A stretch of 33,305 nucleotides of DNA from Bacteroidota bacterium (lineage in GTDB: Bacteria > Bacteroidota > Bacteroidia > Bacteroidales > VadinHA17): assembly GCA_003245695.1 (NCBI GenBank), contig QKCK01000334.1:1-33305 (forward strand), given 5' to 3'. The position numbers and the translations under genes are program-made. Below, piece after piece: positions 7,992 to 15,219 of the stretch. Positions within the stretch are counted from its first letter, which is position 1; each line of letters begins with the position of its first letter. Under the pieces are notes generated by a model. It did no database searches. It was not told where the DNA came from and saw only the letters and a program-made list of their open reading frames with translations.

Positions 7992-9275
7992 TTATGACTG
8001 TTTCATTTTATCCCACAATCGTTTTGCATGTTTTTTTGATTCTGAAGTAATTTCATTTTCATCCACTCTTGTTATTTGTCGATCCTTTACAATGATCCTT
8101 CCACGGGATATAACATGCCTCACATTGTTTGAGGTCAGACCAAAGATGAAGTGACCTGAAAAATTATCCTTGTTGAATTCAGTAGGAGAAGAATAATCAA
8201 GAACAACCAGATTATTGTCACTGTCCCCTGTGTAATTGTTTTCAGCAAGGTAGTTGTGTATATTTCTGAATCGTTGGTAGGCTGAAAGGTAGTTTATGTT
8301 GTCATGTCTCTGCCCGCTGAAAAAGGCAGCTTTAGTGCTCTGTAACATATCACTGTGCATTCCGTCAGTGCCCAGCATTATCTTGTCTCCCAAACCAGTG
8401 CCGTTAAAGTAGCCTACATTATTGTTCATATTGCTTTCGCAATTCTCTGCCACCCAGCACGGTGAATGCCTGATGATGTTTCTTTCATTTTCATCAAGAT
8501 GAAGGCAATGGGCAAGTATGGTCTTTGATGAAGCAAGGGCTCCTGCTTCATTAAGGCGCTCTATCACTCTTTTGCCATGGTCGCGGAGGCATAACTCCTG
8601 ATCAATATTGTCTTCAGCAACATGAATGTGAATCCCGCTGTTAAAGCGGTTCATAATCTCAACAGCCCTCGCAAGAGTGTTGTTGCCAATGGTGAAGGAG
8701 GCATGTAGCCCTACCAGTCCCTGATGGCTCTGAAGATATGATTCAGTCTCCTTTAAGCCTCTCTCAGTTATCTCAACTCCATCGCGGTCAGACACCTCAT
8801 AACAAAGCAGGTGTGAAATACCCACCCTCTCAAACGCCTCTTCTATTATCTCAAGAGAGGTACTGACTGCATTTGGTGACGCATGATGATCAATAACGAA
8901 AGTAGCCCCTGCTTTTGCACACTCCATTGCTGCTACCAGCGCGCTTGACTCTATCATCTTTTCATCAAGGCATTTGTCAAGGGTCCACCATATATACTGC
9001 AGTATCTCAAGGAAATTCCGTGGATTCTTTTTTGGCGCACCCATCCCTCTTGATAAAGCTGAGTAGATGTGATGGTGTCCGACTCCAAATGACTTTGTTA
9101 CATACATGCCTGTGCAGTCAATTACCTCTGGACGGAGATCAGTAATAACACTGTTCAGGTTGTCATCTTCAATAAAGCTGAGCGCTTCATCTTCTTGATC
9201 GGTAAGAATGTTGCAACATTTAAAGTCAAGAGTCATCCAGTTGATATATGTTGCATTCTTAAGAATAACTGCCAT
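7992..9275 (-). CDS. ssnA: SsnA-type putative aminohydrolase
   Basis: This 427-residue amidohydrolase-superfamily protein matches the SsnA type, a putative aminohydrolase of purine-breakdown clusters. Metal-site positions are visible: His67 and His69 in GVGHHHIYSAL, His191 (GLHASFT), His218 (HIHVAED), His256 (LAHCLH) and Asp304 (LGTDGMHSD). The Asn-rich ENCESNMNNNVG segment near 277-288 also fits the family. It is cytosolic. It starts 15 bases after the xdhD-like gene stops, as the last gene of the PLP-PLP-xdhD-ssnA operon. In gut anaerobes ssnA is one of the genes linked to uric acid use, probably acting on a purine-derived ring intermediate; the exact substrate here is an inference. Confidence 0.9.
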   Translation of the reverse strand: MAVILKNATYINWMTLDFKCCNILTDQEDEALSFIEDDNLNSVITDLRPEVIDCTGMYVTKSFGVGHHHIYSALSRGMGAPKKNPRNFLEILQYIWWTLDKCLDEKMIESSALVAAMECAKAGATFVIDHHASPNAVSTSLEIIEEAFERVGISHLLCYEVSDRDGVEITERGLKETESYLQSHQGLVGLHASFTIGNNTLARAVEIMNRFNSGIHIHVAEDNIDQELCLRDHGKRVIERLNEAGALASSKTILAHCLHLDENERNIIRHSPCWVAENCESNMNNNVGYFNGTGLGDKIMLGTDGMHSDMLQSTKAAFFSGQRHDNINYLSAYQRFRNIHNYLAENNYTGDSDNNLVVLDYSSPTEFNKDNFSGHFIFGLTSNNVRHVISRGRIIVKDRQITRVDENEITSESKKHAKRLWDKMKQS

Positions 9276-9290
9276 GGTTCATTTTTTAGA

Positions 9291-11846
9291 TTATTTGCTG
9301 AATCTCCTGACGGGCAGCCTGGTTCTCTTTACTCCATCATAGGCGTAAAGGGCATTTACAATAGCGGCGGCTGTTGGCACCAGACCTATTTCGCCTATCC
9401 CTTTAGCCCCGTATGGTCCTACCGGATCTCTTTTCTCAATTCCGATTATCTCCATCTCGGGCATAGATGATGCTCTGAGGATGCCTAAGTCATTATATTT
9501 CAAGCTTACAGGCCGGCCGTTTTTCATAGGAAGGTCTTCACTAAGGGCATACCCCATACCCATATGAAGCGCTCCCTCTATCTGTCCTTCAAACAGCATC
9601 CTGTTCATTATTTTTCCTGCATCATGAGCCGCTATTATTTTTTGAATATCGCCGTGGTCATCTAGTATCACTACCTGTGTGGCATATCCATATGCAAAAT
9701 GGATAATAGGCTCTTCTGTCCCGCTTCCCGGTTTGCATGTCCAGTCACATATATACTTGCCTTTATAGACACGTCCGGCGAGTTTGTCCAACGAACTGCC
9801 ATCCAGATCGTCTCTTATCCTTCGTGCAGCATCGATAAGCGCGTTTCCTACCAGAGAAGTGGCCCTTGATGAAGTAGTCATGCCTGTCGGAAGCCCTTTT
9901 GCTGTGTCGACTCTTACCTCAATTATCCCAGGGTCTATTCCCGTTTCCTGATGAAGTACCTGGATAGCCATGGTGTGTACGCCCTGTCCCATTTCACTCC
10001 ATCCGTGGTTAATCACAACCCTGTTCTCTGAGGTGATTTCGACAGATACTTCACTTTCATCAGTCATTCCATTACCTACTCCTGTGTTTTTCAGGCCACA
10101 GGCGATGCCGGCATACTTTGCTTCATGGAAGGCCTCTTTCACTGCAAGCAGCGTTTCTTTAAGCCCTACGCCATGTAATATTTGCCCTGTGGCTGTTTTC
10201 TTACCCTCTTCCAGCGCGTTGTCATATCTTATCTTCCACCGGTCAAAACCTCCTTTTACGCATATCTCGTCTATACAGCTCTCCAGTGCAAAGACCACCT
10301 GTGGCACTCCAAAACCACGCATAGCCCCTGAGGGTATGTTGTTGGTATAGACCGTGGCGGCCTTGATGTCTACGGACGGGATTGTATATCCTCCCGTGGC
10401 ATGACCCACAACTCTTTCCATTACCTTTGTGCCTACTGAAGCATAGGCGCCGGTGTCACCTATCGAATTAAGCTTTATTGCAGTGAACATTCCATTGCTG
10501 TCGCAGGCTAGACTTATCTCCATCCATACCGGATGCCTTTTGGGATGCATAATTATTGACTCATCCCTGGTAAGATGTACTCTGACAGGTCTTTTGAGCA
10601 GATATGCGTGCAGTGATGCGTGACCCTGGACCGTGATGTCTTCTTTGCCTCCAAAACCCCCTCCGTTCTGTACCTGAATGACTCTTATACTTTCCGGTGA
10701 TAATCCAAGGATTTCAGCAACAGCATTCCGATCAACATACGCGCCCTGACCCTGGCTGTATAGTCTTATGCCATCTCCTTCAGGAAGCGCTATGGCTGTT
10801 TCTGTCTCAAGAAAGGCGTGTTCTATACGCTGTGTCTCATATATGTCTGAGGAGATATATGCAGCCTCACTGAAAGCTCTCTCAACATCACCGAATCTGA
10901 TACTGCATGTCTCAAGTACATTTGATCTCCCCTGATGTACCTGCATGCTGTCAGGTTTAATTGCTTGGTGAATGTCAGTGACAGGTTCAAATATCTCATA
11001 TTCCACATCTATGAGCCTGACAGCAGCGCGGGCTGCTGCTTCAGTTTCTGCAACAATGCCTGCCAGCACATCCCCTATGTAGTTTGTCGTCTCTCCTATG
11101 TCTACCATAAGGGGCCAGTCTTTAAATATAAGACCTGTTTTGTGGCTGCCGGGAATGTCTTTTGCAGTGTATACAGCTATTACCCCATCAGCTCTTTCAG
11201 CCCTGCTGGTGTCAATGCTTTTTACCCTGGCTCTTGGGTGATCTGAGAACCTGAGAGCTGAATGAACCATGCCTTCAAAATACATGTCGTCAACAAAGTC
11301 TCTCTCGCCCAGAGCCGTCGTAACAGCCTGGTATTTTGGATATCGTGAACCTATCAGAGCGTCTGTTTTACCTTCCCTTTGAGATAGATTATTCAGCTCA
11401 TGGAAAGCAGACTCTATGGCATCAGCAATTTTTACATACCCTGTACATCTGCACAGGTTTGGTGTTATGGCTTTAATTATCTCCTTTCGTGACGGGGATT
11501 GATTAGTGTTGTAGAGCCCGCGTGCTCTCATTATCATTCCCGGAGAGCAGAATCCGCATTGAACAGCCCCTTTCCCGGCAAAGTGTCTGCTCATTACCTC
11601 CCTGAATATTTCAGGCAGACCCTCAGTGGTATTAACTTCAGCTCCTTCAATATCCTTCATTTTTGTTCTGCATGCCATTTTAACTCTGCCGTCAATCTCC
11701 ACACTGCAGGCTCCGCAGACACCCTGTCCCGAACAACCATCCTTGGCAGTAGTGATCTTCTCTTCAAGCCTGAGATGTCTGAGTAACGTCTCCTCAGGGT
11801 CTCCCTCGAAAACTCTCTTTATACCGTTTAGAGTGAAGCTGATCAT
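9291..11846 (-). CDS. xdhD: Fused 2Fe-2S / molybdopterin hydroxylase, XdhD type (selenium-dependent xanthine dehydrogenase family)
   Basis: The 851 residues fuse a two-cluster ferredoxin module to the molybdopterin subunit. Cys38, Cys44, Cys47 and Cys59 hold one 2Fe-2S cluster; Cys97, Cys100, Cys132 and Cys134 hold the second. The molybdenum part begins near residue 165, with NGGGFGGKED, AMRGFGVPQ, SEMGQGVH and the catalytic Glu819 in GAKGIGEIG. No FAD domain is present, so electrons must leave to another protein; YgfK is the likely candidate from context. Size and fusion match the family named for a selenium-containing molybdenum cofactor, in which selenium is in the cofactor and not in the chain. 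Its start overlaps the upstream PLP gene by 4 bases (ATGA), implying translational coupling. Confidence 0.9.
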   Translation of the reverse strand: MISFTLNGIKRVFEGDPEETLLRHLRLEEKITTAKDGCSGQGVCGACSVEIDGRVKMACRTKMKDIEGAEVNTTEGLPEIFREVMSRHFAGKGAVQCGFCSPGMIMRARGLYNTNQSPSRKEIIKAITPNLCRCTGYVKIADAIESAFHELNNLSQREGKTDALIGSRYPKYQAVTTALGERDFVDDMYFEGMVHSALRFSDHPRARVKSIDTSRAERADGVIAVYTAKDIPGSHKTGLIFKDWPLMVDIGETTNYIGDVLAGIVAETEAAARAAVRLIDVEYEIFEPVTDIHQAIKPDSMQVHQGRSNVLETCSIRFGDVERAFSEAAYISSDIYETQRIEHAFLETETAIALPEGDGIRLYSQGQGAYVDRNAVAEILGLSPESIRVIQVQNGGGFGGKEDITVQGHASLHAYLLKRPVRVHLTRDESIIMHPKRHPVWMEISLACDSNGMFTAIKLNSIGDTGAYASVGTKVMERVVGHATGGYTIPSVDIKAATVYTNNIPSGAMRGFGVPQVVFALESCIDEICVKGGFDRWKIRYDNALEEGKKTATGQILHGVGLKETLLAVKEAFHEAKYAGIACGLKNTGVGNGMTDESEVSVEITSENRVVINHGWSEMGQGVHTMAIQVLHQETGIDPGIIEVRVDTAKGLPTGMTTSSRATSLVGNALIDAARRIRDDLDGSSLDKLAGRVYKGKYICDWTCKPGSGTEEPIIHFAYGYATQVVILDDHGDIQKIIAAHDAGKIMNRMLFEGQIEGALHMGMGYALSEDLPMKNGRPVSLKYNDLGILRASSMPEMEIIGIEKRDPVGPYGAKGIGEIGLVPTAAAIVNALYAYDGVKRTRLPVRRFSK

Positions 11847-13081
11847 AATATAATATTTTTCAGATTGTCAACAGAAGGTTCTATTGAATCAGGCATATTT
11901 ATTCCTGGCTTAACTGCATTGAGATCCTTTAGGCCACAACCTGTAAGTAATACAACATTTGTGGTTCCTGGTAAAAGAATGCCATTCCTGCTGTACGATA
12001 GCATGCCTGCAAAAGCTGTTGCGGCAGCAGGCTCTGCAAACAGGCCTGTATTGCGTGAAAGAATGGCTGAGGCATTAAGTATGTCCTCGTCACTTACAGT
12101 CATGTACTCACCTGAATACCTCTGAATATAGTTGGCAGCCATATAAAAATTGCGGGGTATGTCAACAGCAATGGAGTCAGCAATTGTATCTGACGGGCTT
12201 ATGGTAAAGGTCTCTTTGCCAATGTTACTGACAAGGTTGTCGCTTCTCTCTGATTGTACGGCAACAATAGCAGGCATACGATCTATTATCTTCAGGCTGA
12301 GCAGATCTTCAAACCCTTTATAGACTCCTGATATAATTACTCCATCACCAACAGGGACAAATATTCTGTCGGGTAACATTTTCTTAAGCTGGCCATAGAG
12401 TTCAAACGATACACTCTTCTTTCCCTCAATGGTAATGGGATTATAAGCTGTATTTCTGTTATACCATCCAAATTCACGGGTTGCCATTATGCTCAGGTCA
12501 AAAGCCTGGTCATAAGTTCCTTTCACCGGAACGATAGTGGCGCCATACATCATTATCTGAGTGAGCTTTGCCAGTGGAGCTCTCTCCGGGACCATGATAA
12601 TAGCCTTCTGTTTCTGCGAAGCACATATACCTGCCAGTGATGACCCGGCATTACCAGTGGAAGCAGCCACAATGGTTCTGATGCCCTTCTCCCTGGCATA
12701 GGCAGATACCAGGGCTGAAGCCCTGTCTTTAAACGAATATGTAGGGTTCTGAGAGTCGTCCTTCAGCCAGAGATCAAAAGGCAATTTGCCTGAATCAATC
12801 TCAGATATATGGTACAGAGGTGTATTGCCTACTATCAGTGGGGGCATTGACCATAAATTATCTATCGGAAGAAGATCAATAAACCCTGTTTTTCTCAGTG
12901 CTTCAAATCCTTGTGACCTCTTTAGTATACCAGAGTAATCATATATAACCTTCAATACTCCTTTCGGTGGTGTGGTTGCACTGTTTGTTGCACTGCATGA
13001 TGGACACAGGTATGTTACTGCTTCCGTCATGTATTCATGGCCGCAGTCATTACACCTGTAAACGAATTTGCCCCTGCTCAT
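11843..13081 (-). CDS. Threonine-synthase-like PLP enzyme with N-terminal zinc ribbon
   Basis: This 412-residue fold-type-II PLP protein starts with a zinc ribbon (Cys10, Cys13, Cys26, Cys29), a feature of some threonine synthases. The Schiff-base Lys is Lys118 in NPTYSFKDRAS. The substrate/cofactor loop STGNAGSS is at 141-148, and a Gly-rich phosphate-binding loop (VPVGDGVIISG) follows near 245. By sequence it could be a true threonine synthase, making threonine from phosphohomoserine. Its place between another PLP gene and xdhD, coupled to xdhD by ATGA overlap, argues for a role in purine-derived amino-acid breakdown, perhaps as a beta-elimination lyase in place of YgeX. That role is an inference. 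Confidence 0.82.
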   Translation of the reverse strand: MSRGKFVYRCNDCGHEYMTEAVTYLCPSCSATNSATTPPKGVLKVIYDYSGILKRSQGFEALRKTGFIDLLPIDNLWSMPPLIVGNTPLYHISEIDSGKLPFDLWLKDDSQNPTYSFKDRASALVSAYAREKGIRTIVAASTGNAGSSLAGICASQKQKAIIMVPERAPLAKLTQIMMYGATIVPVKGTYDQAFDLSIMATREFGWYNRNTAYNPITIEGKKSVSFELYGQLKKMLPDRIFVPVGDGVIISGVYKGFEDLLSLKIIDRMPAIVAVQSERSDNLVSNIGKETFTISPSDTIADSIAVDIPRNFYMAANYIQRYSGEYMTVSDEDILNASAILSRNTGLFAEPAAATAFAGMLSYSRNGILLPGTTNVVLLTGCGLKDLNAVKPGINMPDSIEPSVDNLKNIIL

Positions 13082-13114
13082 CTATATCTGTTAACGGTTT
13101 ACGTAAAGGTAAGT

Positions 13115-14590
13115 CTATTTCAGCAACCCGGTGCGGTCATTGAATTCATTTATCATCTCATCCCATTTATCGACCTGCGTAAACATGGTATCCCAAATAT
13201 GTCTGTCAGACCATAACATATTGAGATCTTCCGTCTCTTTTCCCTGTTGTTCCACCCAGGTATAATATTTGAGGTTATGGATTGCCTTGCGGTCTCTGTA
13301 TCCCAGTTCCTTCATATTGTCGGTGGAAGTCCCCATAATGCATTTTTCAAAGTCTTTTATTGCCTGTGTGGTACTGTAGGCACCACGTTCTTCTGTAAGC
13401 TCAGAGATCCTTGACCTGTACATGTCAGCCGAGTCAGTGGCAATTGTGAAAATAATGTCTTCACTGGTCATTTCGAAATATTTTGCAGTCTTAATTGCCG
13501 ATAACATATTGCCGATGCCAGAGATGCCTATCAGATGCAGGTCATTGATGACACTCATTTCAATACCTGTGGCTTTGAGAAGGTCATGGCCCTCTCTTTC
13601 ATTAAACAGACGCAGTGTTCTCATGCAATCTTCATCATCAATGGCTGTGATAATATCAGTGTTCTTTACATTGTGCACCCATGGAACATGCTTGTCTCCA
13701 ATACCTTCGATGCGATGACCTCCAAAACCATTCATGAGCAGGGTGGGGCATTGCAGCGCCTCTGAAGCAACAACCTTAACGTGTGGGGCAATACGTCTCA
13801 GATAATCACCTGCGGCAATAGTGCCTGCTGATCCTGTTGCAGAGACATATCCGGCAAGTCTGCTATCCTTATCTCTGATAAGATTAAAGACATCTTCTAT
13901 TGCCCTGCCAGTGGTGTTGAAGTGCCAGGCAGCATTGCCAAACTCATCAAACTGGTTGAATATTATACAGTCGGGGCGTGTTCGCCTTATCTCCCAACAC
14001 TTGTCATATATCTCTTTTACATTTGATTCACACCCTGGCGTGGCGATAACTTCTGAGCCGATAACATCACGCAGCCATGTAAAGCGCTCCCTGCTCATCT
14101 CTTCAGGCAGAATCGCAACCGATTCTGTACCCATAAGCTTTGAGTCAAAAGCCCCACCTCGACAATAGTTGCCGGTAGATGGCCATACAGCTTTGTGGTA
14201 CGTGGGGTCAAAGCCTCCGGTAATAATTCTTGGAGCCAGGCATCCATAAGCCGCACCTACCTTGTGCGCTCCCGTGGGGAACCATTTCCCGATTAATAGC
14301 ACTATACGCGCATCCACCCCTGTCAGTTCACGGGGAAGCTCTATGTAATTTACATCGCCAAAGAGACCTCCCTTTTCTTTTGGTTCGTTTTTCCACGTTA
14401 TGCGGAAAAGGTTCAGAGGGTTGATGTCCCATAATCCTATGCCTTTCAACTTCTCCCTTATCATTTCAGGGATGAGCGACGGATTCCTCTGCTGTTCAAA
14501 AGTAGGAAGGATTATACCTCTCTCCCTGAAACGCTTTACGGCATTCTCCAGGACTTTTTCATCAGTTATTTTATCAATTGGTGATATCAT
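13115..14590 (-). CDS. Fold-type-II PLP-dependent enzyme, cysteine-synthase-like, function unknown
   Basis: This 491-residue protein is longer than ordinary cysteine synthase or YgeX (about 300-400). The probable PLP Lys is Lys110 in FPTGAHKVGAAYG. STGNYCRGG (138-146) matches the Asn loop that holds the PLP ring, and TGSAGTIAAG (252-261) the phosphate-binding loop. About 100 extra N-terminal and 80 extra C-terminal residues (rich in Trp and acidic residues) flank the core. It is the first gene of the operon PLP-PLP-xdhD-ssnA, faces the Lrp-type regulator, and has a promoter-like element 40 bases upstream. I do not know its reaction. Ammonia-lyase or beta-elimination chemistry on a diamino acid such as 2,3-diaminopropionate is a reasonable guess from context only. 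Confidence 0.82.
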   Translation of the reverse strand: MISPIDKITDEKVLENAVKRFRERGIILPTFEQQRNPSLIPEMIREKLKGIGLWDINPLNLFRITWKNEPKEKGGLFGDVNYIELPRELTGVDARIVLLIGKWFPTGAHKVGAAYGCLAPRIITGGFDPTYHKAVWPSTGNYCRGGAFDSKLMGTESVAILPEEMSRERFTWLRDVIGSEVIATPGCESNVKEIYDKCWEIRRTRPDCIIFNQFDEFGNAAWHFNTTGRAIEDVFNLIRDKDSRLAGYVSATGSAGTIAAGDYLRRIAPHVKVVASEALQCPTLLMNGFGGHRIEGIGDKHVPWVHNVKNTDIITAIDDEDCMRTLRLFNEREGHDLLKATGIEMSVINDLHLIGISGIGNMLSAIKTAKYFEMTSEDIIFTIATDSADMYRSRISELTEERGAYSTTQAIKDFEKCIMGTSTDNMKELGYRDRKAIHNLKYYTWVEQQGKETEDLNMLWSDRHIWDTMFTQVDKWDEMINEFNDRTGLLK

Positions 14591-14628
14591 CTCTAACTAT
14601 TTTTTGGTTATAATAATGCGCAATTTAC

Positions 14629-14636
14629 TAAATGTA
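14629..14636 (-). promoter_or_regulatory. Candidate -7 element of the PLP-PLP-xdhD-ssnA operon
   Basis: On the minus strand it reads TACATTTA, one base off TAnnTTTG, about 40 bases before the first PLP gene. The candidate operator at 14637-14649 lies immediately upstream of it, in the promoter spacer, where a bound regulator would block or bend the promoter. Confidence 0.35.
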
Positions 14637-14682
14637 AAGTAAAATACTTATATAATAAGAAATAATAGAATAAAATACTATT
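14637..14682. promoter_or_regulatory. Candidate Lrp-type operator region with paired palindromes
   Basis: The palindrome AAGTA-AAA-TACTT (14637-14649) is followed by the palindrome AATAG-N9-CTATT (14664-14682). Both contain the identical 9-mer TAAAATACT, at 14640 and 14671. The copies are exactly 31 bases apart, about three helical turns, so they face the same side of the DNA. The site sits between the divergent lrp-like gene and the PLP operon, one copy near each promoter. This layout suits a multimeric Lrp/AsnC protein, but binding is inferred. Confidence 0.45.
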
Positions 14683-14707
14683 AAAGCATTAAAAACAGGA
14701 AAATAAA

Positions 14708-14715
14708 TATATTTG
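14708..14715 (+). promoter_or_regulatory. Candidate -7 element of the lrp-like gene
   Basis: TATATTTG is an exact TAnnTTTG match 39 bases before the GTG start. It covers the TTG at 14713, so a transcript from here could not use that TTG as start codon. This supports the GTG at 14755 as the real start. Confidence 0.45.
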
Positions 14716-14754
14716 CATTATGGTTTTATTAGGAAAAAAAGGAGATCACAACAG

Positions 14755-15216
14755 GTGAAGAAGCTTGATGAAATTGACAGGAAGTTACTGAACATTCTTC
14801 AGACAGACAGTCGGATAACAGTAAGGGAGTTGTCTGAGAAACTACATTTGTCAACCACCCCGGTTCATGAGAGAATAAAAAAGCTGGAGGGGAATGGTTA
14901 CATACAGCAGTATATTGCTGTACTTGACCCCAAGTTACTGGGGAAGAGGCTTATAGTATATATATCGGTTTCGCTTGTCACACACACCAAAGAGGCTGTT
15001 GATGAGTTTGAGGCTGCTATGGAGAGACTTGATGAAGTGATGGAGTGTTATTACATATCAGGTAATGCCGACTTTCTGGTAAAGGTATATTGTAATGATA
15101 TGGATGATTATCATAGTTTTATCACCTACAAGTTTTCTGTGATAAAGAATATTACACAATTCTATAGTTCCTTTGTAATGGCTGAGACTAAGGTAAAGCG
15201 GAACTACAGTCTGTAA
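14755..15216 (+). CDS. Lrp/AsnC-family transcriptional regulator
   Basis: From the GTG start the protein has 153 residues, the normal size for the family. An AGGAG-like sequence ends 10 bases before the GTG, and KKLDEIDRKLLNILQ is the usual N-terminus. The helix-turn-helix spans about 4-60 (VRELSEKLHLSTTPVHERIKKLE) and the ligand-binding domain about 65-145 (GNADFLVKVYC near 103). Such proteins form dimers to octamers and respond to amino acids or other small molecules. It is divergent from the PLP-PLP-xdhD-ssnA operon and is the only regulator inside the purine cluster, so it probably controls that operon and itself. It converges on ygfK with 3 bases between stop codons. An in-frame TTG lies 14 codons upstream but is less likely. 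Confidence 0.9.
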   Translation: MKKLDEIDRKLLNILQTDSRITVRELSEKLHLSTTPVHERIKKLEGNGYIQQYIAVLDPKLLGKRLIVYISVSLVTHTKEAVDEFEAAMERLDEVMECYYISGNADFLVKVYCNDMDDYHSFITYKFSVIKNITQFYSSFVMAETKVKRNYSL

Positions 15217-15219
15217 TTT

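Noticed and set aside
9291-11846. Selenocysteine (in-frame TGA) in the selenium-dependent xanthine dehydrogenase homologue
   Set aside because: The reading frame is complete without a TGA. In this family selenium belongs to the cofactor, and no SECIS-like or sel genes are visible.
12961-13081. Zinc-ribbon N-terminus of the threonine-synthase-like gene as a separate small protein
   Set aside because: It is in frame with and continuous to the PLP domain, and a zinc ribbon at this place is known in some threonine synthases.
14713-14754. TTG at 14713 as the start of the Lrp-type regulator
   Set aside because: The TTG is within a TATATTTG promoter-like element, and the extra 14 residues are not typical of the family; GTG at 14755 has an AGGAG upstream.
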